Shown: positions 54,546 through 64,000 of the stretch, one piece after another | Layout: the number at the start of each line of letters is the position of its first letter | Numbering within the stretch: position 1 is the stretch's first letter | Source: Haematobia irritans | Taxonomy: Eukaryota; Arthropoda; Insecta; Diptera; Muscidae | DNA: 64,000 bases | Reading direction: 5' to 3' | Assembly: GCF_050003625.1 (NCBI RefSeq) | Contig: NC_134399.1 | Location: forward strand, 34,674,671 to 34,738,670 | Program-made: the position numbers and the translations under genes | Notes under the pieces: model-generated | Databases searched by the model: none | Told to the model about the DNA's origin: nothing | What the model saw: the letters and a program-made list of their open reading frames with translations, nothing else

Positions 54546-56140
54546 CTGGGATATTTTATCAAAATTTTATTCCTAGAAAAAATTTTGTCAATTTTTTTCC
54601 TAAAGAAAATTTTATTCCTAGAGAATTTTGACAAATTTTATTCCTAGAGAAATTTTTTTCAAACTATTATTCCTATAGAAAATTTGTACAAAATTTTAAA
54701 TGCTATATCAAATGTTATCAAAATGTTATTTCTATAGAAGGTTTTGTTAAAATTTGATTCCCAGATAAATTTTTGTCTAAATTTTATTTCTTTATAAAAT
54801 TTTGTCAAAATTTACTTCTGTAGAAAATTTTGTCAAAATTTTATTTCCGCAAAAAATTTTGTCAAAACTTTTTTTCTGAAGAAAATTTTGGAAAAATTTT
54901 ATTCCCAGAGAAAATTTTGTCAAAAATTTATTTCTTTAAAAAATTTCGTCAAATTTTATTTCTTTAGAAAATTTTGTCAAAATTGTTTTCCAAGAGAAAA
55001 TTTTGTCTAAATTTTAATCTTAGAGAAAATGTTGTCTAACTTTTATTTCTTAAGAAAATTTTGTCAAAACTTCATTTCTATAGAAAATTTTGTCAAAATT
55101 TTATTTCCATAGAAAATTTTGTCAAAATTTTATTTCCATAGAAAATTTTGTCAAAATTTTATTTCTATAGAAAATGTTGTCAAAATTTTATTTCTGTAGA
55201 AAATTTTGTCAAAATTTTATTTCTATAGAAAATTTTGTCAAAATTTTATTTCTATAGAAAAGTTTGTCAAAATTTTATTTCTATTGAAAATTTTGTAAAA
55301 ATTTTATTTCTATAGAAAATTTTGTAAAAATTTTATTTCTATAGAAAATTTTGTAAAAATTTTATTTCTATAGAAAATTTTCACAAAATTTTATTTCTAT
55401 AGAAAATTTTGTCGAAATTTCTTTTCCTCTGTTGGTTAAGCTACACTTGTAGTTTAGTCAATGTATGGTTTTAAGCTGAAATAAAAAACAACAACAATGC
55501 TTAAAGAACAAAACCAACAATAACAAAACAAAAAAAAAAAGAAATTTGATTTCTATAGAAAATGTAGTCAAAATTGTATTTCTATAGAAAATTTTGTCAA
55601 AATGTAATTCCTATAGAAAAAGTTGTAAAATTTTATTTTTATAGAAAATTTTGTCAAAATGTTATTCCTATAGAACATTTTGTCAAAATTTTATTTCTAT
55701 AAAAAATTTTGTCAAAATTTTGCTCGTAGGGGAAATTTGGTAAAATTTTATTCCTAGAGAATTTTTTTATTTCTTTATTCCTATTTCTAGAGATTTTTTT
55801 ATTTCTTTAGAAAATTTTTTCAAAATTGTATTTCTATAGAAAATTATGTCAATATTATGAAAATGGTGTCAATATGACAATATTATTTCTATAGAAATTT
55901 TTTTCAATATTTTATTTCTACAGAAAATTTTGTCAAAATTTTATTTCTATAGAAAATGTTATAAAAATTTTATTTCTGTAGAAAATTCTGTTAAATTTTA
56001 ATTTGTTAATTTAATTTTATTCCTATAGAATATTTTTTCAAAAGAAAAATTTTGTCAAAATTTCTGGGATTCTGCCAATCTACCGAACAGTAAAAATCTA
56101 CGAGGTTTGGTAGAATTCTACCAACTGTGGCAACCGTTAT
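54546..56140 (+). repeat. 29-bp minisatellite, array 4, with element-like right end
   Basis: About 50 monomers, cleanest at 55080-55400. The right end reads TCTACCGAACAG, AATCTACGAGG, then the palindrome TTGGTAGAATTCTACCAA (56115-56132) and CTGTGGCAACCGTTA. This mirrors the start of array 3 and, together with the start of array 2 (GGTTGCCAC), suggests defined termini. Confidence 0.88.
55421..55540 (+). mobile_element. Retro-inserted 120-bp 3' fragment with 7-bp target duplication
   Basis: Same family as 51146-51458 but truncated to its last 120 bp, so the ribozyme is absent. GAAATTT at 55414-55420 and 55541-55547 flanks it, and the A-rich tail lies at its 3' end. This supports insertion by reverse transcription with 5' truncation. 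Confidence 0.8.
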
Positions 56141-57020
56141 TGATATCCGGATTTTGTAGTGGTTATTGTGCGTTAGAAATGAATAGAGGAATCTCCAGTC
56201 CATTCTTGGTTGACGCGTGCCGAGTGATATGGCGCCATGGAGTCCTGCTGCAGACATCAGCTACACTGATATCAATCGCTGATAGGTAAGAATGGCTGAT
56301 CTTGTCTGTTTTTAGCAGAGCCAAAACTACCCTGGTCTGCCTTGGGAAGTCTCTTTCCTCCTCTTTCTTCTGGTGTTATGGGTCGAACTTCCTCATAAAT
56401 CCTGTGTTCTATGCTGCTGAACTAGAGACTCTCTTTTGTAACGCTGGATCTCTCACTCTAGATGGTAAGATCAATCCTTACTTCCTGGGTAGTGACTGCA
56501 CTGTCCTGCCTTTTTTAGAGGTAAAGCGTTAACCACATCGTTGACGAGGAGATTTAGGATCTGACCTAGGAGGGACTAAAAAATTAGGGAATTTGTTAGA
56601 AGCGCAGAGTTTCAGAACTAAAAGAAGGGTACGATGGAAAGAAGAAGTTAGTGCGCACAAAAAGTCGAATACTGGCTTAGGTGTATATCAGCCGACATAA
56701 GACAGAGTAACCTTTTTTTCCTTGCCTTTACAAAAATTGTACTTCATGAAAAAGAAAAAGAAAAGTGAAGAGAATTTTAGTCTAGGTGAGTTCTTAACAG
56801 CACATGACTATCATACCTCACCTGTGTTGTGCTCTTGATTACCATAAGATCCTAGACTTCTTTTCCCATCCTCGTTATTCCCACAATTTCAATGATACCA
56901 TCCGCGTACTATAGTAAATTTGTCAGCATGAAACTGGTCATAACTGAAAGGAAAATTTAAGAAAATGAAATTTTCTTCTATAGCCTACTTTTCCACCCGA
57001 ATGTTAACCTGGCGGGGTGG
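56141..57020. other. No intact gene; one LINE-array relic
   Basis: 56555-56650 (GATCTGACCTAGGAGGGAC, AAATTAGGGAATTTGTTAGAAG, AAAAGAAGGGTACGATGGA) is a decayed relative of 3817-3930 in the first LINE array. The rest, including the frame at 56302-56532, is unrecognised. Confidence 0.5.
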
Positions 57021-57023
57021 ATG

Positions 57024-57345
57024 AGGGGTAAAGTTATTGCTATGGCTTTTGCTACAGCCATTGATATATGGAGATTGGCCCACTTGAGACGATCTACGCT
57101 ATTTCTTCTTCTATGGTATCATAAACTTGTCTTCGTTTTTGTTTTGTTTTTGTTTTCCACTGAGCCTGACTTCCATTGAGCATTCATGATGTGGATCTTT
57201 ATGCTGTCTATGGCTTTTCGGAGTTTGTCATTCATTCATGTATCCGTCCCTGATGCATTGCCGCATCATCTGCATGACCAAAAGCCTCTTATGTTATTTT
57301 TTTTTGTTTTTTTGTATGCAAGCCATGTAGTTAAGTGAAAAAGAA
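57024..57345 (+). repeat. Direct repeat, first copy (second at 63688)
   Basis: GAGGGGTAAAGTTATTGCTATGG through GCAAGCCATGTAGTTAAGTG aligns with 63688-64000 with a few substitutions and one ~6-bp indel (GTTTTGTTTTTG versus GTTTTTG). No protein or transposon motif recognised; it could be host DNA. Confidence 0.85.
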
Positions 57346-57640
57346 AAGAAAGTTGTTTGACAGCAATTTCCTTTTTGGGGAAAAATCCATTTCGTTTTTC
57401 ATTTAAAAGACAAGAGGAGATTTTTTTAGAGATTTGTTTGTGTCGCATGGTGGTGTCGTTTTTCCGAATGCGAATGCAAAATAAGAAACTACACACGCTG
57501 AAGATTCAATTACCGGCATGCCAATGAAATTGAAACTGTATTTGGGATATTTTAATATTTTCATAGGCATCGGACACAGGATGTTAAGGAGATAGCAATA
57601 GATTTTTCGATGGAAGATAGTTTAGCAAAAAAAGAAACAA

Positions 57641-59987
57641 ACAAGTAAGAAAAGTCTAAAGTCGGACAGGGCCGACTATATTATACCCTGCACCACTTTG
57701 TAGATCTAAATTTTCGATACCATATCACAACCGTCAAATGTGTTGGGGGCTATATAAAAAGGTTTGTCCCAAATACATACATTTAAATATCACTCGATTT
57801 GGACAGAATTTGATAGACTTTTACAAAATCTATAGACTCAAAATTTAAGTTGGCTAATGCACTAGGGTGGAACACAATGTTAGTAAAAAATTAGTAAAAA
57901 ATATGGGAAACATTTAAATCGGAAGTAATTTTAAGGAAACTTCGCAAAAGTTTATTTATGATTTATCGCTCGATATATATGTATTAGAAGTTTAGGAAAA
58001 TTAGAGTCATTTCTAAAACTTTTCGACTAAGCAGTGGCGATTTAACAAGGAAAATGTTGGTATTTTGACCATTTTTGTCGAAATCAGAAAAACATACACA
58101 CAAAAAAATAAAATATGAATTCGTACATAAATTTGTACATTTTTATAAATTTATGGACTTTTTCATAAAAAATGTGTACACTTACATAATATATTGTTTT
58201 CATAAATACTTGTTATGAAATTATGAATCATTTAATAATATATAGAGACGGTTTCATAAAATGAATGAAATTTTACTTAATATATCAAAAATACTGGTTT
58301 TCTCTTAGCGTGAGAGAGCCACAACATAGTGTTACTCTCATATGTATACAATACAAGCATATAATGCGAGACAACAAAAAACGAAACATAACGTTTTGAA
58401 GGTAACACGCGAGTTTGATGTATTTGAGTTTTTCAGTACAGTTTGAGTCGCCGTCGCGATTTGAAGATTTTTTATTGCTGTAAAAAAATGTACGAAAAAA
58501 CAATATTAACTGGAGGCGTTGGTGCTCATTTTTATCAATAATATAAAATATTATAAAATTATGTTTTATGCTGGCTGGACTTTAATGCGGGTTTTAATAA
58601 ATATGTTCACACATTTTGACCAATTATGCAGGCATTAAGAATCAGGAGAGAAAATAATAAAAGAAAAGTTGCATATAATGCATGACGTTTGTAGTACATA
58701 TTATGTAAATGTACATATTTTTCAATGACAAAAATATGTATACTTCATTTGTAATATTAAAATTTCCATTCATATTATGTTCACATTCATAGTCAATGAA
58801 AACCTGTATTTTTGATTTTATGAATTGTTTTCATATAATTTATGAATCCCGTGTTTGGAAAATTTTTGTGAACACTATTCATAAAATAAAAGTATTATTT
58901 TTTGTGTGTATATATGCGAGCTATATCTAAATCTGAACCGATTTCAATCAAATTTGGCACACATGACTATACTAGCAATTGTACTCCTTGTGCAAAAATT
59001 TCAAGCTAATCGGGATAAAACTCTGACTTCTGGGTCCATATAAGTGCATATCTGGCGAAAGATATATATATGGGAGCTATATCTAAATCTGAATCGATTT
59101 CAACCAAATTTGGCACCCATAGCTACAATGCTAAATCTACTCCCTGTGCAAAATGTCAACCAAATTGGGCAAAAACTCTGGCTTTTGGGACCATATTATT
59201 CCATATCGGGCGAAAGATATATATGGGAGCTATATCTAAATCTGAATCGATTTCAATCAAATTTTGCACACTTGACTATACTACTAATTGTACTCCTAGT
59301 GCAAAATTTCAACCAAATTCGGCCAAAAACTCTGGCTTCTAGGAACATTTTATTCCATATCGGGCGAAAGATATATATGGGAGCTATATCTAAATCTGAA
59401 CCGATTTCAATCAAATTTTGCACACTTGACTATACTACTAATTGTACTCCTAGTGCAAAATTTCAACCAAATTCGGCCAAAAATCTGACTTCTGGGGCCA
59501 TATAAGCCCATATCGGGCGAAAGATATATATGGGAGCTATATCTAAATCTGAAATGATTTCAATCAAATTTTGCACACTTGACTATACGACTAAGTGTTA
59601 TGTTTGTACAAAATTTCAAGCAAATCGGTATAAAACTCTGGCTGCTGAGTCCATATTAGTGCATATCGGGCGAAAGATATATATGGGAGCTATATCTAAA
59701 TCTGAACCGATTTCTTCCAAAATCAATAGGGTTCTATTATGACCCAAATTAGGAACATGTGTCAAATTTGAAGGCGATTGGACTTAAATTGCGACCTAGA
59801 CTTTGATCACAAAAATGTGTTCACAGACAGACTGACGGACGGACAGACGGACATGATTATATCGACTCAGAGACCCACCCTGAGCATTATTGCCAAAGAC
59901 ACCATAAGTCTATCTCGTCTCCTTCTGGGTGTTACAAACATATGCACTAACTTATAATACCCTGTTCCACAGTGTGGCGCAGGGTAT
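57641..59987 (+). mobile_element. mini-me-like element, second subfamily, carrying a MITE
   Basis: Starts ACAAGTAAGAAAAGTC in an A-rich tract, with the hairpin half TATACCCTGCACCAC. Ends TGTGGCGCAGGGTATA. Monomers 'ATATATGGGAGCTATATCTAAATCTGAA' have cores at 59071, 59224, 59378, 59531 and 59694. A (GTCY)n locus (GACGGACGGACAGACGGACAT) is at 59830-59851. An 812-bp MITE interrupts it at 58097. Confidence 0.8.
58097..58908. mobile_element. MITE with CACACAAAAAA ends and TA duplication
   Basis: Inverted ends CACACAAAAAAATAA / TTATTTTTTGTGTG, flanked by TA at 58095-58096 and 58909-58910. Taking it out joins GAAAAACATA to TATGCGAGCTATATC, which matches the monomer sequence of the host element. The interior is very AT-rich, with many CATAAA/TTTATG stretches and no transposase. 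Confidence 0.75.
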
Positions 59988-61224
59988 AAAAAAAAAAAAC
60001 AAGTATATACAGCACTAAGTTCGGCCGGGCCGAATCTTAAATACCCACCACCATGAACCAAATAAAAAATGAGGACTTGAGAACACTTCCCGAAGATAAA
60101 TTTAAAGATTTCACCTATGAGGACTATATCAGATTCTGGATTTATAAGAACCATTTTTGTTTGAGTTATAGAGGAATCATTAACATCTCTTATAAGTGTG
60201 CAAGAAAATTATAAAATAACGTCTTGATTTTAAATCTTATATATGTAGAAGTAAAATCTGGAAATTTTACATTGAGTTTCAAGCAATTTTCATGATCAGT
60301 GCGCCTTCTACACCCTCAAGAAGTGAAGTCGGTCTATATGGAGGCATTACTAAATGAACCGATAAAAACTTAATCCGATACACGCTTTTGTGAGCCTAAA
60401 ATACCAGAATATTTACAATTTAAGGCAAATCAGATAAAAACTACGGTTTCTAGAAACCCAAGGAGTTAAATCGGGAGATCGTTCTTATGGGGGCTATACT
60501 AAAATATGGACCGACACTCACCGTTTTCGGCACACCTCTTTATGACCCGAAAATACCTCTAGATTTCCAATTTCAGACAAATAGGATAAAAACTTCGGAT
60601 TGTAGAAGCCCAAGAAGTAAAATCGGGAAATTGGTCTATATGGGGGCTATACCCAAATATGGACCGATACTCACCATTTTCGGCACACCTCTTTATGGTC
60701 CTAAAATACCTCTAGATTTCCAATTTCATACAAATTGGATAATAACTACGGTTTCTATAAGCCCAAGACCCCAAATCGGGAGATCGGTCTATATGGGGGC
60801 TGTACCAAAATATGGACCGATACTCACAATTTTTGGCACACGTATTTGTGGTCCTACAATACCTCTAGATTTCCAATTTCAGGTACATTGAATAAAAACT
60901 GCGGTTTTTATAAGCCCAAAAAGTAAAATCGGGAGATCGGTCTATATGGGGGCTATACCAAAACATGGACCGATACTCACCATTTTTGGCACACCTCTTT
61001 ATGGTCATAAAAGACCTCTAGATTTCAAATTTCAGGCAAATTGGATAAAAACTACGATTTCTATAAGCCCAAGACCCCATATCGGGAGGTCGGTTTAAAT
61101 GGGGGCTATATCAAAACCTGGACCGATATAGCCCATCTTCGAACTTGACCTGCCTGCAGACAAAAGACGAGTTTGTGCAAAATTTCAGCACGATTGCTTC
61201 ATTATTGAAGACTGTAGCGTGATT

Positions 61225-61262
61225 ACAACAGACAGACAGACAGACAGACAGACAGACGGACA
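61225..61262 (+). repeat. (GACA)n microsatellite, the (GTCY)n locus
   Basis: About seven GACA units followed by GACGGACAT. It is the longest clean run of this locus among the elements in the window apart from 41534-41591. Confidence 0.9.
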
Positions 61263-61296
61263 TCGTTATATCGTCTTAGAATTTCTCCCTGATCAA

Positions 61297-61482
<186 letters not shown>

Positions 61483-61573
61483 TTTATATAGTCGGAAATC
61501 GATATTTCGATGTGTTACAAACGGAATGACAAACTTATTATACCCCCGTCACCATTCTATGGTGGTGGGTATA

Positions 61574-62817
61574 ACAAGTATATACGGCCGTAAGTTCGGC
61601 CAGGCCGAATCTTATGTACCCTCCACCATTGCGTAGAAACTTCTACGAAAGACTGTCATCCACAATCGAATTACTTGGGTTGTGGTATCTTAAAACTTCT
61701 TACATCGTTTTCTAAATTGTGAGTTAGTCCATACGTGGTATATATTAGATATGTTATGTATAGGTAAATCTACAAATAATTACGAATCGATATGGACTTT
61801 TTGCACGGTACGTAGAGAGCCAAAAGTGAAATATGGGGGTCGCTTATATGTGGACTATATACAATTATGAACTTGATATGGACCAATTTTTGTGTGATTG
61901 GGGATCGATTTATTTGAGGGCTATATATAACTATAGACCGATATGGACCTAGTTAGGCATGGTTGTTAACGGCCATATACTCAAATGTACCAAATTTCAA
62001 CTGAATCGGATGAAATTTGCTCCTCCAAGAGGCTCCAAAACTAAATCTCGGGATCGGTTTATATGGGGACTATATATGATTATGGACTGATATGGACCAC
62101 TTTTGGCATGGTTGTTAAATATCATATACTACCACCACGTTCCACATTTGAACCGGATCGGATGAATTTTGCTCCTCCAAGAGGCTCTGGAGGTCAAATC
62201 TGGACAACGGTTTATATGGGGGCTATATATATGGGGGCTATATATCTTTTGCATGGTCATTAGAGACCATATCCTAACACCATGTACCAAATTTCAGCCG
62301 GATCGGATGAAATTTGCTTCTCTTAGAGGCTCCGCAAGCTAAATCTGGGTATCGGTTTATATGGGGGCTATATATAATTATGGACCCATGTGGACCAATT
62401 TTTGCATGTTTGTTAAAGATCATATACTAGCACTATGTACCAAATTTCACCGGATCGGAAAAAAGTTGCTTCTCTTAGAGGCTTCGCAAGCCAAATCGGA
62501 GGATCGGTTCATATTGGAGCTATATATAATTATGGACCGATGTGGACCAATTTTTGCATGGTTGTTAGAGGCCATATACTAACACCATGTACCAAATTTC
62601 ATCCGGATCGGAAAAATTTTGCTCCTCCAAGAGGCTCCGCAAGCCAAATCTGAGCGTCGGTTTATATGGGGGCTATACCGAGAAGTGGTCCGATATAGCA
62701 CATTTTCAATACCATCCGAAATACATCAATAATAACTACTTGTGCCAAGTTTCAAGTCGATATCTTGTTTTGTTTGGAAGTTAGCGTGATTTCAACAGAC
62801 GGACGGACGGACATGCT
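61574..62817 (+). mobile_element. mini-me-like element, 3'-truncated
   Basis: Starts ACAAGTATATACGGCCG directly at the end of the preceding element. It carries the leader (CCCTCCACCATTGCGTAG), several monomers and CAACAGACGGACGGACGGACATGC, then stops before the TA locus where another repeat begins (62819). Confidence 0.8.
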
Positions 62818-62818
62818 T

Positions 62819-63687
62819 ACACGGATGAAAAAGACTGTTTTTCATATGTTTGGCTATAAACATTATATGTTTGGAACACAAATTTTTAAACACAATATTT
62901 TTGAGTGCAAGCATATAATGTTCATAAACTAGCATAAAATGTTTGGGACATATATGTTAATATGTTAGAACATATTATGTTTGGGACATAAAATGTTTGT
63001 AAATATAATATGCTTGGATGCAAACATATATTAATTTAGAAATAACCTATAAACATATATGTGTTTAGTAGCTTGGAGCGCTATTTAACAGGGAGCGATA
63101 TTGAATTAAGTTGGTGGTTGTTGCTTGTTATTACAAAATTAACATTTTATTTTTCCTTGGGCAATTGATCAGCTACTTCTTTGATCCTTACAAACTGTGT
63201 GGTCCGCTGTTCGAATCCCCGTCCGGCAAAAGGTAAAATTAAAATAAAAAAATCATACAATTGAATAATTTCTTCTACAATGTTTGTATTACAGAAAAAG
63301 GTGCTAAGAACTAAAAAATCTCGTGGAAGTGAGAAAGATGTGGGGGAATATACAATTGGGCAGAAACAAAATTTTGAGCATTCAGGTCGAAAACCTATGT
63401 TGTTAGCACCTATATTACCTGTTTATTTTCATAATTCATTATGATTGTAAATATATAAATAAATAAATAAAATTTTGAGCAAAATATTGTTTGGGAGAAT
63501 TTTTTTAAGCATATAATATTTTTGGGTGCAAAATGCTTCCAAACATATTATATGTTCACATAATAACATATTGTTTTTTGGAAGACAACATTATTGAATT
63601 TGGATGCAAAAATACAAAATGTTTGGAACTTAGACTACCCAAACATATATTGTTTAGACCAATATGCTTTCAAACATATTATATATT
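62819..63687 (+). repeat. Unnamed repeat rich in CATATTATATGTTTGG motifs
   Basis: Starts TTACACGGATGAAAAAGACTG. The interior repeats TATGTTTGGAACA / AAACATATTATATG at many points (62845-63050, 63480-63685). A tRNA-like B box GTTCGAATCCC lies at 63212-63222, but no paired A box is convincing. It is cut at 63688 by the direct repeat, so its true right end is unknown. Confidence 0.5.
63381..63468 (+). mobile_element. ~90-bp retroposon-like insert with 13-bp target duplication
   Basis: 88 bp from TTCAGGTCGAAAACC to an (AAAT)n tail, flanked by AAAATTTTGAGCA at 63368-63380 and 63469-63481. It is homologous to 48757-48847 along its whole length, at a different locus and with a different target site. 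Confidence 0.75.
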
Positions 63688-64000
63688 GAGGGGTAAAGCT
63701 ATTGCTATGGCTTTTGCTACAACCATTGATATATGGAGATTGGCCCACTTGAGACGATCTACGCTATTTCTTCTTCTATGGTATCATAAACTTGTCTTCT
63801 TTTTGTTTTTGTTTTCCACTGAGCCTGACTTCCATTGAGCATTCATGATGTGGATCTTTATGCTGTCTATGGCTTTTCGGAGTTTGTCATTCATTCATGT
63901 ATCCGTCCCTGATGCATTGCCGCATCATCTGTATGACCAAAAGCCTCTTATGTTATTTTTTTTTGTTTTTTGCATGCAAGCCATGTAGTTAAGTGAAAAA
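63688..64000 (+). repeat. Direct repeat, second copy, running off the window
   Basis: Same sequence as 57024-57345 at an offset of about 6.66 kb, about 97-98% identical by eye. The right boundary is not visible. Confidence 0.85.

Noticed and set aside
63212..63222. tRNA gene suggested by GTTCGAATCCC
   Set aside because: No acceptor stem, D arm or A box at the right distance; probably a decayed tRNA-like part of a repeat.

Overview
This is repeat-dense nuclear DNA from a higher fly. I see no host protein gene, rRNA, ordinary tRNA gene or CRISPR array. Three degraded copies of an irritans-subfamily mariner match Himar1 in terminal repeats and transposase motifs, and Himar1 was described from the horn fly Haematobia irritans. 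Together with the muscid-style repeats this points to a muscid, most likely Haematobia; the species call is an inference.

Layout. 0-7 kb: a tRNA-derived SINE, then a tandem array of the RNase H/3' part of a dead LINE, split by a 2.04-kb non-autonomous hAT element with perfect 8-bp target duplications; then a LINE RT fossil. 7.5-14.2 kb: a 29-bp minisatellite array (array 1) carrying a Penelope-like element (8496-11269) whose 832-codon RT + GIY-YIG ORF is uninterrupted. It is the only intact long ORF in the window. 15-25 kb: SINEs, three DD37E Tc1/mariner-type elements, a mariner fossil and a tandemly rearranged LINE fossil. 25-37 kb: three Himar1-like copies, one DD37E copy, and an old ~130-bp tandem array interrupted by Himar1 and a SINE. 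37-47 kb: another mariner fossil, a fifth DD37E copy, a 440-bp-arm palindrome and two more hAT-type non-autonomous elements. 47.6-51.8 and 54.5-56.1 kb: minisatellite arrays 3 and 4, each carrying a retro-inserted fragment of one family; the longer fragment contains a complete type I hammerhead ribozyme motif. 53-54.4 and 57.6-62.8 kb: mini-me-like elements, ending in a head-to-tail series of three; the middle one carries a run of 91 AT dinucleotides. The window ends in a direct repeat of ~0.3 kb first seen at 57.0 kb.

The window is best read as layers. Oldest are the LINE-derived and ~130-bp tandem arrays and the mariner fossils. Into these went SINEs, hAT, DD37E and Himar1 elements, and into those went mini-me-like elements. 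Several insertions can be checked inside the window because an unoccupied paralogue of the target is also present (Penelope-like, DD37E 39079-40370, hAT 3949-5988).

The least explained signals are: (1) the 153-bp monomer period, kept almost without indels in three diverged mini-me-like families; (2) the 29-bp minisatellite arrays, which seem to be the interior of a mobile element with GGTTGCCAC / GTGGCAACC ends; (3) the hammerhead ribozyme; (4) a ~90-bp retroposon-like element with target duplications; (5) the perfect 440-bp palindrome.
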